Shown: positions 15,803 to 26,455, counted from the first letter of the stretch. The stretch: 64,000 bases of DNA from Rhodovulum bhavnagarense (GCF_004343505.1 NZ_SLXU01000003.1:142586-206585), one strand, 5' to 3'. A program made the numbers and translations. The notes: generated by a model from the sequence alone, not told the origin.

Positions 15803-17548
15803 ATGAACCTGTTTACCGACCTGCGCAAGCTCGTGATCGCAACGCTTGAGGCGATGGCCGCCGAGGGCGTATTGCCCGACGGGCTGGACACCGGCAATGT
15901 CGCGATGGAACCGCCCCGCGATCCCGCCCATGGCGATATGGCGACCAATGCCGCGATGGTGCTGGCGAAACTCGCTGGGATGAAACCCCGCGATATCGCC
16001 GATGATCTGGCCCGTCGCCTGGGTGCGGACCCGCGCGTTGCCCTGGCCGAGGTGGCGGGCCCCGGCTTCATCAACCTGCGCCTTGCCCCCGCCGTATGGC
16101 AGGGTGTTGTCACCTGCGTGCTGTCCGAGGGAGCCGGTTTTGGCCGCTCGACGATGGGGCAGGGCGAGAAGATCAACGTCGAATACGTCTCGGCCAACCC
16201 GACCGGTCCTTTGCATGTCGGTCATACCCGCGGCGCGGTGTTCGGCGATGCGTTGGCCAGCCTGCTGGACTTTGCGGGCTATGAGGTGACACGCGAATAC
16301 TACATCAACGATGGCGGCGCCCAGGTCGATGTCCTGGCCCGGTCGGTCTACCTGCGTTACCTGGAGGCGCATGGGCGCGAGGTGGCGTTCGAAGACGGAA
16401 CCTATCCCGGCGACTACCTGATCGAGGTCGGACAGGCGCTCAAGGAAAAGGTGGGCGATGCCTATCTCGGCCAGCCCGAGGCGGTCTGGCTTGGCGAGGT
16501 GCGCGACTTTGCCACCGACCGGATGATGGGTCTGATCCGCGACGATCTGGCCGCGTTGGGCGTGACCATGGATCGGTTCTTTTCCGAGAAATCGCTTTAT
16601 GGCACTGGCCGGATCGAGGCCGCGATCGAGACGCTGCGCGGCAAGGGGCTGATCTACAAGGGTACGCTGGAGCCGCCCAAGGGCAAGACCCCCGAGGATT
16701 GGGAGCCGCGCGAACAGACCCTGTTCAAATCCACCGAGCATGGCGATGACGTGGATCGTCCGATCATGAAATCGGACGGATCATGGACCTATTTTGCTCC
16801 TGACATCGCCTATCACTTTGACAAGATAGAACGCGGCTATGATCAGTTGATCGACGTGTTTGGCGCCGATCACGGCGGCTATGTCAAGCGCATGAAGGCC
16901 GCGGTGTCTGCCTTGTCCGATGGGCGCGTGCCGCTGGACGTCAAGCTGACTCAGCTGGTCAAGCTTTACCAGAACGGTGAACCGTTCAAGATGTCCAAAC
17001 GCGCGGGCACCTTCGTGACGCTGCGCGATGTGGTTGACCAGGTCGGGCCGGACGTGACCCGGTTCCACATGCTTACACGCAAGAACGACGCGCCGCTGGA
17101 TTTCGATTTTGCCAAGGTCTTGGAACAGTCCAAGGATAATCCCGTCTTTTACGTGCAATACGCACATGCCCGCATTTGTTCGGTTTTGCGCAAGGCGGCC
17201 GAGGCGGAAATCGTGGTGGATGATGCCTCCCTTGCCGGCGCGGATCTGGGGCGCATCGATCACGAGGCCGAATGGGCGGTGGCCAGAAAGCTGGCCGAAT
17301 GGCCGCGTCTCGTCGAGATTGCGGCACGCACCCATGAACCGCATCGCGTGGCGTTTTACCTCTACGAATTGGCATCCGAATTCCACACGCTATGGAACCG
17401 GGGCAATGACACGCCCGGTCTGCGTTTCCTGCAAGAGGACGATCAGGCCACAAGCCAGGCCAAAATCGCCCTTGCCCGTGCCGTTGCCGTTGTTATTTCC
17501 GCCGGTCTTGGTATTCTCGGCGTCGATCCGGTCGAGGAAATGCGCTGA
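15803..17548 (+). CDS. argS: Arginine--tRNA ligase
   Basis: 581 residues, full length. Class I signatures are HVGH (138-141, in [12 protein letters not shown]) and a KMSK loop in [11 protein letters not shown]. The N-terminal domain recognising the tRNA D-loop and the C-terminal anticodon-binding helical domain are both present. It charges tRNA-Arg in the cytoplasm. The order argS, SPOR protein, nagZ, scpA, scpB is a conserved block in Rhodobacterales. Confidence 0.96.
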   Translation: MNLFTDLRKLVIATLEAMAAEGVLPDGLDTGNVAMEPPRDPAHGDMATNAAMVLAKLAGMKPRDIADDLARRLGADPRVALAEVAGPGFINLRLAPAVWQGVVTCVLSEGAGFGRSTMGQGEKINVEYVSANPTGPLHVGHTRGAVFGDALASLLDFAGYEVTREYYINDGGAQVDVLARSVYLRYLEAHGREVAFEDGTYPGDYLIEVGQALKEKVGDAYLGQPEAVWLGEVRDFATDRMMGLIRDDLAALGVTMDRFFSEKSLYGTGRIEAAIETLRGKGLIYKGTLEPPKGKTPEDWEPREQTLFKSTEHGDDVDRPIMKSDGSWTYFAPDIAYHFDKIERGYDQLIDVFGADHGGYVKRMKAAVSALSDGRVPLDVKLTQLVKLYQNGEPFKMSKRAGTFVTLRDVVDQVGPDVTRFHMLTRKNDAPLDFDFAKVLEQSKDNPVFYVQYAHARICSVLRKAAEAEIVVDDASLAGADLGRIDHEAEWAVARKLAEWPRLVEIAARTHEPHRVAFYLYELASEFHTLWNRGNDTPGLRFLQEDDQATSQAKIALARAVAVVISAGLGILGVDPVEEMR

Positions 17549-17629
17549 CGAACAAGTCGCATCCCGCCCGGAAAGAGGCAGGCAAGAAGCGACTGGCGCG
17601 CGTATACGTGGCCGGGATGCGAGGCAGAC

Positions 17630-18520
17630 ATGGCAGATATCGAGTTCGACGCAGTCGATTATGACGATGCGGGCGGTGGCCCTCCACTTATTGCGACCCT
17701 GACGATGTGGGCGGGCGGCGTCGTGTCGCTGGCGCTGGTGGCCGGGTTGGCGACCTGGGGGTACCGGATCACGGTGCGCGACATGACCGGTGTGCCGGTG
17801 GTTCAGGCGCTGGAAGGGCCGATCCGCGTTGCCCCGGATGAACCCGGCGGGCAACTGGCGGTTCACCAGGGGCTTGCGGTGAATCGTATTGCCGCCGTTG
17901 GCGAGGCCGCGCCGCCAGCCGACGAGTTGCGCCTCGCGCCGATGGCCGTGGCCCTTGCTGAGGAGGACATGGCGCGCGGCGATCTGCTTCCCGCGCCGCA
18001 GTTCGCGGCCGTTGCATCCGGGCAGACGGTGCAGCCCGCGCCGGGGGGCGGTGCAGACATCCGGGCCGTTGATGCGCCTCTGGAAGAAATCGACGATATG
18101 GCGCCTCGGGCGGATGCTTTGCCGCGCTTGCCTGCCGGGGCGCTTGCGCGTTCACCACGTCCCGCGCCCCGCCCCGAGGGAGACCTGGTCGCCCGTGCGG
18201 CGGTTGCCGCGGCGACGGCCGCGATCGCGCCCGCGCCTGCGGTGGAACTGAGCCCGCAAGAAATCATCGCGGGCACCGTTCTGGTACAACTTGGCGCCTT
18301 TGACAGCCCCGAGGATGCCCGCAGCACCTGGGGCGGATTGACCGACAGTTTTGCCGACTTCTTTGATCAGAAGATGCGCGTGGTGCAGCAATCCGAAAGC
18401 GGCGGGCGCCAGTTCTACCGCCTGCGTGCGACGGGTTTTGCCGACATGGCGGATGCACGACGCTTTTGCGCGGCGTTGATGGCCGAGGGGGCGGACTGCA
18501 TCCCGGTGGTCGCGCGGTGA
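17630..18520 (+). CDS. SPOR domain-containing membrane protein
   Basis: 296 residues. A short cytoplasmic N-terminus, one transmembrane helix (about 22-45) and a long alanine/proline-rich periplasmic linker lead to a C-terminal SPOR domain (about 215-296, VLVQLGAFDSPEDA ... RFCAALMAEG). SPOR domains bind glycan strands stripped of stem peptides at the division septum, so a role in cell division or envelope remodelling is likely. The stop overlaps the nagZ GTG (GTGA). FtsN is a possible functional analogue. Confidence 0.85.
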   Translation: MADIEFDAVDYDDAGGGPPLIATLTMWAGGVVSLALVAGLATWGYRITVRDMTGVPVVQALEGPIRVAPDEPGGQLAVHQGLAVNRIAAVGEAAPPADELRLAPMAVALAEEDMARGDLLPAPQFAAVASGQTVQPAPGGGADIRAVDAPLEEIDDMAPRADALPRLPAGALARSPRPAPRPEGDLVARAAVAAATAAIAPAPAVELSPQEIIAGTVLVQLGAFDSPEDARSTWGGLTDSFADFFDQKMRVVQQSESGGRQFYRLRATGFADMADARRFCAALMAEGADCIPVVAR

Positions 18521-19527
18521 GCGCGGGCGCGTTCATCGCGGGCTGCGCCGGGCCTGTGCTTGGCGCGGATGAGCGCGCCTTTTTCGCCGCAGCCGATCCT
18601 TTCGGCTTTATTCTCTTTGCACGCAATATCGAAGACCCCGAGCAATTGCGCGGCCTTACCTGTGCCTTGCGCGACGCCGTCGGGCGCGATGCGCCGATCC
18701 TGATCGACCAGGAGGGCGGGCGCGTGCAACGCATGGGGCCACCCTTTTGGCGGGAGTGGGGCCCGGCGCTTGACCAGATCGCCCAAGTGGGGCCGGGGCA
18801 GGCGGCACGCTCGATGTACCTGCGCGCGCGGCTGATCGCGGCGGAACTTGCGGAAGTTGGCATCGATACCAATTGCGCGCCGCTGGCCGATCTGGCCCGG
18901 CCCGAAACCCATCCAATCCTCAAGAACCGCTGTTATGGAAGCGAACCGGTCAGTGTCATCGGTGCGGCGCGGGCGACCGCCGAGGGGCTTTTGGCCGGTG
19001 GCGTTCTGCCCGTTCTCAAGCATATTCCGGGCCATGGGCGGGCAAGCGTCGACAGCCACGTTGACTTGCCGCGGGTGTCGGCCCCGCGCGCCACGCTGGA
19101 GGCCGAGGATTTCGTCCCCTTCCGTGCGCTGGCCGACCTGCCTTTTGCGATGACCGCGCATATCGTGTTCGATGCCGTCGACGAAATGCGCCCGATCACC
19201 ACCTCGCCCGAGGGGATCGCGTTGATCCGAGACGGTATCGGTTTCGATGGGTTCCTGATGTCCGACGATATCTCGATGCAGGCGCTTACCGGCCCGATCG
19301 CGGCGCGTTGCGTGGCCAGCCTTCGGGCAGGGTGCGACGCGATCTTGCATTGCAATGGCGATCTGGCAGAGATGGAGGTGGTCGCCGAGGAAAGCGGTGT
19401 ATTGAGCCGGGAAAGTGCCGTGCGCGCGGCGCGGGCGCTTGTACGCCGCCACCCGCCGGAGCCTTTTGATATCAGGGGGTTCGAGGCAGAGCTTGAGGCG
19501 CTGCTGCAAGGGACAGTGCATGGATGA
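18517..19527 (+). CDS. nagZ: Beta-N-acetylhexosaminidase (peptidoglycan recycling)
   Basis: 336 residues from the GTG at 18517, which overlaps the SPOR stop. The frame is open 17 codons upstream inside the SPOR gene, but those residues are not family-like. GH3 signatures are visible: LIDQEGGRVQR, the catalytic loop KHIPGHGRASVDSH and the acid/nucleophile strand FLMSDDIS. The enzyme removes GlcNAc from anhydro-muropeptides in the cytoplasm. Its stop runs 8 bp into scpA. Confidence 0.92.
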   Translation: MSAGAFIAGCAGPVLGADERAFFAAADPFGFILFARNIEDPEQLRGLTCALRDAVGRDAPILIDQEGGRVQRMGPPFWREWGPALDQIAQVGPGQAARSMYLRARLIAAELAEVGIDTNCAPLADLARPETHPILKNRCYGSEPVSVIGAARATAEGLLAGGVLPVLKHIPGHGRASVDSHVDLPRVSAPRATLEAEDFVPFRALADLPFAMTAHIVFDAVDEMRPITTSPEGIALIRDGIGFDGFLMSDDISMQALTGPIAARCVASLRAGCDAILHCNGDLAEMEVVAEESGVLSRESAVRAARALVRRHPPEPFDIRGFEAELEALLQGTVHG

Positions 19528-20311
19528 GGACGCGTTCGACGAGGTTGCCGCCCATGATCCCGTTTCCGCCCGTCGTGCCGCGGAGGCGCTGATCGTCGAT
19601 GTCGACGGCTACGAGGGGCCGCTTGACATGCTCTTGACGCTGGCCCGCGGCCAAAAGGTCGATCTGCGCCGGATATCGGTGTTGCAAATGGCCGAGCAGT
19701 ATCTCGCCTTTATCGAGCAGGCCAAGGCGCTTCGGATCGAACTGGCCGCCGATTACCTGGTGATGGCGGCCTGGCTTGCCTTTCTGAAATCACGCCTTTT
19801 GCTGCCGCCCGACCCGGCCCAGGATGGCCCATCGGGCGAGGAACTCGCTGCGCACCTCGCGTTTCAGCTTGAACGACTCGAAGCCATGCGCGCGGCCTCG
19901 GCCAGGCTGATGGCCCGCGATCAGCGTGGGCGCGATTTCTTTGTCCGTGGCCTGACCGAGGATGTGACCCGTATCCGCAAGGTCAGCTATACCGCGACCC
20001 TGCTGGATCTGATGCAGGCCTATGCGCGCATCCGCACGCGCGATGATTTCCGCCCTTACATCATGGACCGCGAAAGCGTCTACACCATGGAGGATGCGCT
20101 TGAGCGGATGCGCGCCATGATCGGCTATGCGGGCGACTGGGTGGAGCTGTCGGGGTGGCTGCCCGAGGGCTGGCAACTTGACCCGGTACGCCGCCGCGCC
20201 GCGACTGCCGCGCATTTCGCGGCTTCGCTGGAACTGGTCAAGCAGGGGGTACTGGATATTCGCCAGGGCGATATGTTTGCCCCCATCCACATTCGCAAGA
20301 GGACACGGTGA
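19520..20311 (+). CDS. scpA: Segregation and condensation protein A (kleisin)
   Basis: 263 residues from the ATG at 19520, preceded by AAGGGA; the frame is open 35 codons upstream inside nagZ, but that part is a shadow. The N-terminal DGYEGPLDMLLTLARGQKVDL motif, split here only for description, is the SMC-neck-binding helix of ScpA, followed by the LAADYLVMAAWLAFLKSRLL helix. With ScpB it closes the SMC ring for chromosome condensation. Translationally coupled to nagZ before it and scpB after it. Confidence 0.92.
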   Translation: MDEDAFDEVAAHDPVSARRAAEALIVDVDGYEGPLDMLLTLARGQKVDLRRISVLQMAEQYLAFIEQAKALRIELAADYLVMAAWLAFLKSRLLLPPDPAQDGPSGEELAAHLAFQLERLEAMRAASARLMARDQRGRDFFVRGLTEDVTRIRKVSYTATLLDLMQAYARIRTRDDFRPYIMDRESVYTMEDALERMRAMIGYAGDWVELSGWLPEGWQLDPVRRRAATAAHFAASLELVKQGVLDIRQGDMFAPIHIRKRTR

Positions 20312-20952
20312 TGCCGGCCGATCCGCCGCCGCAAGAGGACAGCCTTTTCGAGGCGCCGCCGATCGGCGAACAGGAACGCATGGTCGAGGCTATCCTCTTC
20401 GCCAGCGCGGAGCCGGTACGCGTGGCCGAGTTGAATGCACGCATGCCCCATGGTTGTGACGCGGCCGAGGCGCTTGCCCATCTTGCCCGCCGTTACGAGG
20501 GGCGCGGCGTGCGCCTCGTTCGGGTGGGCGAGGCATGGGCGTTCCGAACTGCGCCCGATCTTGGCTTTCTCATGCAGAAAGAGACCGTTGAGGTCCGCAA
20601 GCTCAGTCGCGCCGCGATCGAGACACTGGCCATCATCGCCTATCATCAACCCGTCACCCGCGCCGAGATCGAGGAAATTCGCGGCGTGTCGCTCAGCCGG
20701 GGCACCATCGATCAGTTGTTGGAACTGGAATGGATTCGCTTTGGCCGTCGAAGGATGACACCGGGGCGCCCGGTGACCTATGTTGTGACAGAGGGCTTTC
20801 TTGATCATTTCGGGCTGGAAAGCGCGCGCGATTTGCCGGGACTCAAGGAGTTGCGTGCCTCGGGCCTGCTGGACAGCCGCCCGATGCCCGGCACCGAGGA
20901 AGACGACCTTGCCGAAGGCGCGCAGGGCGACATGTTCGAGGACGAGAGCTGA
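20311..20952 (+). CDS. scpB: Segregation and condensation protein B
   Basis: 213 residues from the ATG at 20311, which overlaps the scpA stop (TGATG) and follows AGAGG; a GTG one codon earlier is also possible. Two winged-helix domains are seen, including ETLAIIAYHQPVTRAEIEEI and RGVSLSRGTIDQLLE, the usual ScpB core. It dimerises and binds ScpA in the SMC complex. An acidic low-complexity tail ends the protein. In many relatives tatABC follows; here a small unknown gene does. Confidence 0.92.
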   Translation: MPADPPPQEDSLFEAPPIGEQERMVEAILFASAEPVRVAELNARMPHGCDAAEALAHLARRYEGRGVRLVRVGEAWAFRTAPDLGFLMQKETVEVRKLSRAAIETLAIIAYHQPVTRAEIEEIRGVSLSRGTIDQLLELEWIRFGRRRMTPGRPVTYVVTEGFLDHFGLESARDLPGLKELRASGLLDSRPMPGTEEDDLAEGAQGDMFEDES

Positions 20953-20976
20953 ACGGGGGTAAGAGGAGAGCGAGAA

Positions 20977-21186
20977 GTGAACGCGACCCAGTTGATCAAC
21001 ATGGCTGTGCGCATCGTGATGCGCAAGTTTCTGAACAAGGGAATCGATGCTGGCATCGACATGGCCACGCGGCGCCGGCAGGATACCGACCCGGCGGACA
21101 GGCGCGATGCCCATGCCCAGGCGCAGGATACGAAGAAACGCGTGAAGCAATCCATGCGCATCGCCCGGCGCATCGGCCGGTTCTGA
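20977..21186 (+). CDS. Small basic protein of unknown function downstream of scpB
   Basis: 69 residues from a GTG at 20977 with a strong AGAGGAGAG site upstream. The N-terminus could form an amphipathic helix (NMAVRIVMRKFLNK); the rest is highly charged, with Arg/Lys clusters and no cysteines. The good ribosome binding site and 24-bp spacing after scpB support a real gene in the same operon. I do not recognise a family. A membrane-surface or nucleic-acid-binding role could be guessed from its charge but nothing shows it. Confidence 0.6.
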   Translation: MNATQLINMAVRIVMRKFLNKGIDAGIDMATRRRQDTDPADRRDAHAQAQDTKKRVKQSMRIARRIGRF

Positions 21187-21238
21187 TCGGGCAGGCCGTT
21201 CTGCGTGCCGGCGTTCCGGGAGCGCACGCCTTTGCGAG

Positions 21239-22339
21239 CTAAGCGGTGGCAGCTTGGTCCGCGCGGAAATGCTTGGACAATTTCAGCCCCTGGCCCTGGT
21301 AATTCGAGGCGATACCCGCCCCGTAGAGCGTGCGTGGGCGTTCGGCCATGCGTTCATAAACCAGCCGGCCTACGACCTGTCCATGCTCAAGGGCAAAGGG
21401 TGCCTCGTGGCAGCGAACCTCAAGCACCCCTTTCGAGCCCGCGCCACCGGCCGCGTCATGGCCGAAACCGGGATCGAAAAAGCCCGCATAATGCACCCGG
21501 AATTCGCCCACCATGGCAAGGTAAGGCGCCATTTCGGCGGCAAAGTCGGGCGGGATATGTACCGATTCCCGGCTGACGAGGATGTAGAATGCGCCGGGAT
21601 CGAGGATGATCCGTCCCCGGTCGGTGCGAAGCTCTTCCCAGAACTCGGCTGGATCGTAGGCGCCGATCCGATCGAGGTCGATCACGCCCGTATGGGGCTT
21701 TGCACGAAATCCCACGAGGCTGTCGGCGGTCGGGCGCAGGTCCACCGAAAAACCCAATCCCTGCGAGATCACGGCAGGCCCGCCTTTGACCAGGCCGACC
21801 GTGTCATGCAGCGCGGCGAGTTCGTCATCCTCCAGAACGGACTGTCCACGGCGAAAGCGGACCTGGTTCAATCGCTGTCCGGGACGCACGAGAACCGAAA
21901 ACGAGCGGGGGCAGATTTCGGCATATAGCGGGCCACGATAGCCGTTGGGAACGCGGTCGAATTCAACCCCGCCATCGGTAATGGCGCGCGTCAACAGGTC
22001 CAGCCGTCCGGTCGAGCTCTTGGCGTTGGCAACCGCCTGGATATCAGAGGGCAGATCGAGGCTTTCCAACAGGGGCACGACATAGACGCAACCCTTTTCC
22101 AGCACCGCGCCCCCCGAAAGATCGATGCGATGCATTTCGAAATCGGCAAGACGCTCGGCCACGCTATGCCCCGTACCGGGCAGGAACGAGGCGCGCACGC
22201 GATAGGCCACATGCCCAAGGCGCAGGTCCAGAGAGGCGGGTTGAACCTGTCCCTCGGCCAGCGGCGTATCGCTAAGGATCGCCCCCCCGGTCACGAGGGT
22301 CTCGATTTCCTGTGCGGGCAAAACACCGACGCCGGTCAT
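21239..22339 (-). CDS. dcd: 2'-deoxycytidine 5'-triphosphate deaminase, long double-domain form
   Basis: 366 residues from the ATG at 22339, which has GAAGGAG just upstream. The frame stays open to 22891 but runs across the tRNA-Pro gene, so the longer version is not real. NAKSSTGRLDLL with its Ser-Arg-Asp triad and a repeat-like second half (EMAPYLAMVGEFRVHYAGFF) show the duplicated trimer-fold typical of alphaproteobacterial Dcd, about twice the length of E. coli Dcd. It makes dUTP from dCTP for thymidylate synthesis. It faces the scpB operon tail to tail. Confidence 0.9.
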   Translation of the reverse strand: MTGVGVLPAQEIETLVTGGAILSDTPLAEGQVQPASLDLRLGHVAYRVRASFLPGTGHSVAERLADFEMHRIDLSGGAVLEKGCVYVVPLLESLDLPSDIQAVANAKSSTGRLDLLTRAITDGGVEFDRVPNGYRGPLYAEICPRSFSVLVRPGQRLNQVRFRRGQSVLEDDELAALHDTVGLVKGGPAVISQGLGFSVDLRPTADSLVGFRAKPHTGVIDLDRIGAYDPAEFWEELRTDRGRIILDPGAFYILVSRESVHIPPDFAAEMAPYLAMVGEFRVHYAGFFDPGFGHDAAGGAGSKGVLEVRCHEAPFALEHGQVVGRLVYERMAERPRTLYGAGIASNYQGQGLKLSKHFRADQAATA

Positions 22340-22419
22340 GCGCTCTCCTTCGTCAGGGGATGGCCCCGAAACCAGAACCGCCCGCGACGCGAGAGGTGCG
22401 GCACGGGCGGTTTTGATGT

Positions 22420-22496
22420 TGGTCGGGCTAGCAGGACTTGAACCTGCGACCTTCCGTCCCCCAGACGGACGCGCTACCAGACTGCGCCATAGCCCG
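22420..22496 (-). tRNA. tRNA-Pro (anticodon GGG)
   Basis: 77 nt including an encoded CCA (plus-strand 22420-22422). The cloverleaf reads on the minus strand: acceptor CGGGCTA pairs with TAGCCCG, D-arm GCGC/GCGC, anticodon stem TCCGT/ACGGA around the loop CTGGGGG (anticodon GGG), and a T-arm GCAGG-TTCAAGT-CCTGC. It lies 80 bp upstream of dcd on the same strand and may be co-transcribed with it. Confidence 0.95.
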
Positions 22497-22559
22497 ACGT
22501 GGGGCGTGTCATACCATGTCTGGCGGCGGGGGCAAGACGCAAAACCCATATTCCGCGCC

Positions 22560-23579
22560 TTACCTCGGATGGGTTTCATCCATGCGCAGGGCAAGGCCCC
22601 GCAGCCGTCCGACAAGGTCAATGGTGCGCGCCGAATCCTGCCGCAACGCGCGGTGAAACTCGGGGCTGCGCGCCAACGTGCGCAGCGGGGCGCTACGGGG
22701 TGCAAAGGCTGGATCGTCATCGGCGGGATCGTCTGCGGCCAGATCAGCCCCCGGCCGGAGCGCGGCAGGGGAGGGCACGGTCGGGGGATCGCCGGGCGGC
22801 GCACGATCAGGTGAGGCGGGCGAGGATTGCGTGGGCCTTGCCGTGATCGGGTGGCCGCCAGCGAGCCGACTGCCGTGAGCGTCTTCTTCACCGGTCTCTA
22901 CGATCGGCCCGGCGCCGCTATGCATGTCGTCGCTATCCTCGTTGCCCCCTTTGCGCGATGTCTCAGACCGGGGCGGCGCGTCGTTCTGCGCCGGGTGCTG
23001 CACGCGGGGGGCATCGTTGAGTGGCGTCGTCTCGATCTCGGCGTCGGGCGGGGTGATGTCGTTGCGGGGATGATCACGCGCAAATAGCGGCAAACCGGGA
23101 TCGGCATCGTCGGTTTCGGTCCGGGGCTGACCGAAGGGCACGACATTGTTGTCGTCCTCTTGGTCGTCCTCGTCGTCCTGTGGAACATCTTCGATCATCG
23201 GGGCTTCGGGCGCGTCCTCGTCCGGTTGCTTGGCCCTGCTGCGCCGGACTGCGGGCAGGGGCGGCAATCCCGCCTCGACGCTGTCTTTTATTGCCGCGTC
23301 GCCCGGGAGCTGTGGCGAGAGATTCGCCACCGCGCGTACCCCTTCCTCGCGCAATATCTTCTGAACGCCGCGGATCGTGAGACCCTCGTCATGCAAAAGC
23401 CGTTTGATCCCGCCCAGTAGCTGCATGTCGGCGGGGCGATAATAACGCCGCCCGCCAGCGCGTTTTACCGGTTTGACCTGGCTAAAGCGGCTTTCCCAGA
23501 ATCGCAGGACATGCGCCGGGGTATCCAGCCACTCGGATACCTCGGAAATGGTGCGAAACGCATCGGGGGACTTCTGCAT
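22560..23579 (-). CDS. MerR-family transcriptional regulator with long acidic linker
   Basis: 339 residues. The N-terminal 80 residues are a MerR winged helix ([20 protein letters not shown], then [11 protein letters not shown]). About 200 residues of acidic, proline-rich low-complexity sequence follow (for example [11 protein letters not shown]), and a short C-terminal helical segment ([19 protein letters not shown]) ends it. No cysteines for metal sensing are evident. The gene follows ihfA by 8 bp, the normal place for this conserved alphaproteobacterial regulator. Target genes are not known from the sequence. Confidence 0.85.
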   Translation of the reverse strand: MQKSPDAFRTISEVSEWLDTPAHVLRFWESRFSQVKPVKRAGGRRYYRPADMQLLGGIKRLLHDEGLTIRGVQKILREEGVRAVANLSPQLPGDAAIKDSVEAGLPPLPAVRRSRAKQPDEDAPEAPMIEDVPQDDEDDQEDDNNVVPFGQPRTETDDADPGLPLFARDHPRNDITPPDAEIETTPLNDAPRVQHPAQNDAPPRSETSRKGGNEDSDDMHSGAGPIVETGEEDAHGSRLAGGHPITARPTQSSPASPDRAPPGDPPTVPSPAALRPGADLAADDPADDDPAFAPRSAPLRTLARSPEFHRALRQDSARTIDLVGRLRGLALRMDETHPR

Positions 23580-23587
23580 CCGGGCCG

Positions 23588-23896
23588 CTAGCCCTTGTTG
23601 CCGGCGGCGACCCGCTCTTTCATCAGGTGAGAGGGGCGAAAGGTCAGAACCCTGCGCGGCAGGATCGGAACCTCTTGGCCGGTTTTGGGATTGCGGCCCA
23701 CGCGTGCGGCCTTGTCGCGAACGGAAAAGGTGCCGAACGACGAAATCTTGACTGTCTCGCCACGCACCAGCGCATCAGACATGTGCTTAAGCACGCTTTC
23801 GACCAGGTCCGCGGAATCGTTACGCGACAGCCCAACCTCGCGGAACACCGCCTCGGTCAGGTCCATCCGGGTGAGGGTATTGCCCGCCATTGCCAT
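23588..23896 (-). CDS. ihfA: Integration host factor subunit alpha
   Basis: 102 residues. The whole HU/IHF fold is present: [33 protein letters not shown], and the DNA-intercalating arm with [12 protein letters not shown]. With IhfB it bends DNA at specific sites. Starts at codons 1 or 3 are both ATG; GGGAG spacing slightly favours codon 3 (23890). Part of the rpmF-plsX-fabH-ihfA-merR run. Confidence 0.95.
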   Translation of the reverse strand: MAMAGNTLTRMDLTEAVFREVGLSRNDSADLVESVLKHMSDALVRGETVKISSFGTFSVRDKAARVGRNPKTGQEVPILPRRVLTFRPSHLMKERVAAGNKG

Positions 23897-23988
23897 GTTC
23901 TCCCGATGCCATTGCCAAGACTGAGCGTGGGAGAAAAGGCTTTAAAAGTCAATATCAACGCCTTGCAGCGCCCAGTTTCAGCGCCATT

Positions 23989-24960
23989 CTACCAGCGTAA
24001 AACCACCGACCCCCAGGCCAGGCCACCGCCAATCGCCTCTGTCACCAACAGGTCGCCCGGCTTGATCTGGCCCCGCGCCTTGCCCACTGACAACGCCAGC
24101 GGGATCGAGGCGGCCGAGGTGTTGCCGTGATCTTGAACGGTGACCACGACGCGTTCCATCGGCAGATCGAGTTTTTGCGCGGTGGCCTTGATGATGCGCA
24201 GGTTGGCCTGGTGGGGCACAAGCCAATCCACATCGGCGCCCGTCAGCCCCAACTTGTCCAGGGCGGCATGGGCCGTGGCCGACAGTTTCTCGACCGCGTG
24301 GCGGAACACTTCGCGCCCCTGCATGCGCACATGGCCGGTCGTGCCATTGGATACGCCTCCATCGACATAGAGGATGTCCCGGTGCCGACCGTCCGAATGC
24401 AGATCGACCGACAGAATGCCCTGATCGTCGGCCGTGCCGGCGCCGCTGCCGGCCTCAAGCACCAGGGCACCGGCCCCGTCACCGAACAACACGCAGGTTC
24501 CCCTGTCGGTCCAATCCAGAATGCGACTGAAGGTTTCGGCCCCGATGACCAGAACCCGATGCGCCTGGCCCGACAAGATCATCGCGTTGGCGGTTGACAG
24601 CGCATAGACGAACCCGGCGCAGACCGCCTGCACGTCGAAAGCGAAACCATGCGTCATGCCAAGCCCGGCCTGGACCGCGGTTGCGGTCGAGGGAAAAGTC
24701 TGGTCCGGGGTGGTCGTGGCCAGGACGATCGCATCTATCCCGCTGGCATCGAGGCCCGCATCCTCCAGGGCTGCTCGCGCAGCCGCCAGCGCGAGATCAG
24801 AGGTCTTTTCGCCCGTGGCCGCGAAATGGCGCCGCTCGATCCCCGAACGCGACCGAATCCATTCATCAGAGGTGTCGAGGGTCGTTTCGAATTCGGCGTT
24901 CTCGACGACGCGCTCGGGCAGGTAATGCCCCACGCCCCTGACGATGGATCTATTTGCCAT
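23989..24960 (-). CDS. fabH: 3-oxoacyl-[acyl-carrier-protein] synthase III
   Basis: 323 residues, usual length. The catalytic triad is visible: C114 in [11 protein letters not shown], His in [10 protein letters not shown] and Asn in [11 protein letters not shown]. It starts fatty acid synthesis by condensing acetyl-CoA with malonyl-ACP. Its ATG is 2 bp after the plsX stop, so the two are co-transcribed. Confidence 0.95.
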   Translation of the reverse strand: MANRSIVRGVGHYLPERVVENAEFETTLDTSDEWIRSRSGIERRHFAATGEKTSDLALAAARAALEDAGLDASGIDAIVLATTTPDQTFPSTATAVQAGLGMTHGFAFDVQAVCAGFVYALSTANAMILSGQAHRVLVIGAETFSRILDWTDRGTCVLFGDGAGALVLEAGSGAGTADDQGILSVDLHSDGRHRDILYVDGGVSNGTTGHVRMQGREVFRHAVEKLSATAHAALDKLGLTGADVDWLVPHQANLRIIKATAQKLDLPMERVVVTVQDHGNTSAASIPLALSVGKARGQIKPGDLLVTEAIGGGLAWGSVVLRW

Positions 24961-24962
24961 GG

Positions 24963-26063
24963 TTATCGTGTGCTCCCCGCCGCGGCCTGCGTGGCCTCCT
25001 GCTCGCCGCAGGCTGCTGTTGCAACCCGCATCGCCAGCCGCTCGGTAAACCCGGACTGGGCCAGTTCGAAGGCCAGTTTGACCGCTGCTGATACGCCCGT
25101 TGCATCGGAAGACCCATGCGATTTGACAACCGTACCGTTCAGACCCAGGAATACCCCGCCATTGACACGGCGCGGATCGATCCGCTTTTTGAGGCGGCGC
25201 AGCGAGGTATAGGCCAACAGTGCCGCGATGCGCGACAGCGGGGTTGCATTGAACGCCTCGCGCATGAAATCGCCGATCAGCCGGGCCGTGCCCTCGCCGG
25301 CCTTCAGCGCGACATTCCCGGTAAAGCCGTCGGTCACGATCACGTCGATCTTGTCCGAGGGAATATCGCCCCCCTCGACGAAACCAACGAAGTCGAAATT
25401 GGCGCGATCCGCACAGTTCTGGATGAGGTCATGGGCGGCCTTTAACTCGGCCCGGCCCTTGTTTTCCTCGGTGCCGACATTCAGCAAGCCCACGCGCGGG
25501 CGGTCCAGTCCAAGACCGTTTCGGGCATAGGAAGTGCCCATCAGCGCATATTGCAGCAGATCATGCTCGTCTGCGCGCACGTCCGCACCCACATCCAGCA
25601 TCACGTTGAACCCGTGCGGATTGCGCGAAGGCCAGAGACAGGCGATGGCAGGACGGTTTACGCCCGGCAACTTGCGCAGCCGGACGATGGACAGCAGCAT
25701 CAGCGCGCCGGTATTGCCGCATGACACGCAAACCGGCGCCTCTCCCTGGCGCACGCAGTCGATCGCGGACCACATCGAGGTTTTCTGCCCATGCCGCATC
25801 ACGTGGCTGGGCTTGGCATCCATCGTTACGACATCCTCGGCATGCCGGATATCCACACGCCCTTCCAGCACCTTGCGACGCGCCACGAGCCGTTCAAGCT
25901 CGGGCCTGTTGCCGTGCAGGATAAAACGGATATCGGGGTTCTTGCCCGCCGATCGGGCAAGACCCGCCACCACCGCGGATGGCCCGCGGTCGCCCCCCAT
26001 CGCGTCAACCGAGATCACGGTCCGCGGGGCGGCGCGCAAATGCTGACGCTGTTGTTCGGTCAT
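24963..26063 (-). CDS. plsX: Phosphate acyltransferase PlsX
   Basis: 366 residues. [17 protein letters not shown] at the N-terminus and a later [13 protein letters not shown] are signatures of PlsX, which converts acyl-ACP to acyl-phosphate for phospholipid synthesis at the membrane. The C-terminal [11 protein letters not shown] is also conserved. Lies between rpmF (27 bp upstream) and fabH (2 bp downstream), the standard order. Confidence 0.94.
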   Translation of the reverse strand: MTEQQRQHLRAAPRTVISVDAMGGDRGPSAVVAGLARSAGKNPDIRFILHGNRPELERLVARRKVLEGRVDIRHAEDVVTMDAKPSHVMRHGQKTSMWSAIDCVRQGEAPVCVSCGNTGALMLLSIVRLRKLPGVNRPAIACLWPSRNPHGFNVMLDVGADVRADEHDLLQYALMGTSYARNGLGLDRPRVGLLNVGTEENKGRAELKAAHDLIQNCADRANFDFVGFVEGGDIPSDKIDVIVTDGFTGNVALKAGEGTARLIGDFMREAFNATPLSRIAALLAYTSLRRLKKRIDPRRVNGGVFLGLNGTVVKSHGSSDATGVSAAVKLAFELAQSGFTERLAMRVATAACGEQEATQAAAGSTR

Positions 26064-26090
26064 GGGTGACGCTCAGCCCTGCCAGCCGGC

Positions 26091-26300
26091 TCAGGCGGCG
26101 TCTTCTTCATCCAGGTCGATCTCGTCGGCCAAGGCGACAACTTCGCGGTCGTCATAATGGCCACAGGACGGGCAGACGTGGTGCGGGCGCTTCAACTCGC
26201 CGCAATTGGAGCATTCGGCCGGGTTGCCGGGCACCAACGCATCGTGCGAGCGGCGCATGTTGCGGCGGGACCGCGTGACTTTATTCTGAGGGACAGCCAT
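26091..26300 (-). CDS. rpmF: 50S ribosomal protein L32
   Basis: 69 residues. [17 protein letters not shown] is the family N-terminus. [20 protein letters not shown] carries two CxxC pairs, so this is the zinc-binding version of L32. An acidic C-terminal tail ([11 protein letters not shown]) follows. The DUF177 gene lies 155 bp upstream on the same strand. Confidence 0.95.
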   Translation of the reverse strand: MAVPQNKVTRSRRNMRRSHDALVPGNPAECSNCGELKRPHHVCPSCGHYDDREVVALADEIDLDEEDAA

Positions 26301-26455
26301 GTCTCAACCTCGATCCTTCGGGGCAATCTGCCCGGTGGTATTTCTCTTGGGGAAACGCGCCTCTTGGCGCCCTCGGCGCGGCGTCCTACCCATCGTGCAA
26401 GCGAGGCCGGGACCATACTGCGATTCTGGCTGCGCGCAAGTGTTTTCTGTCGCCG

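Noticed and set aside
22340..22891. A longer dcd starting at 22891
   Set aside because: The extension crosses the tRNA-Pro gene and has no family similarity.
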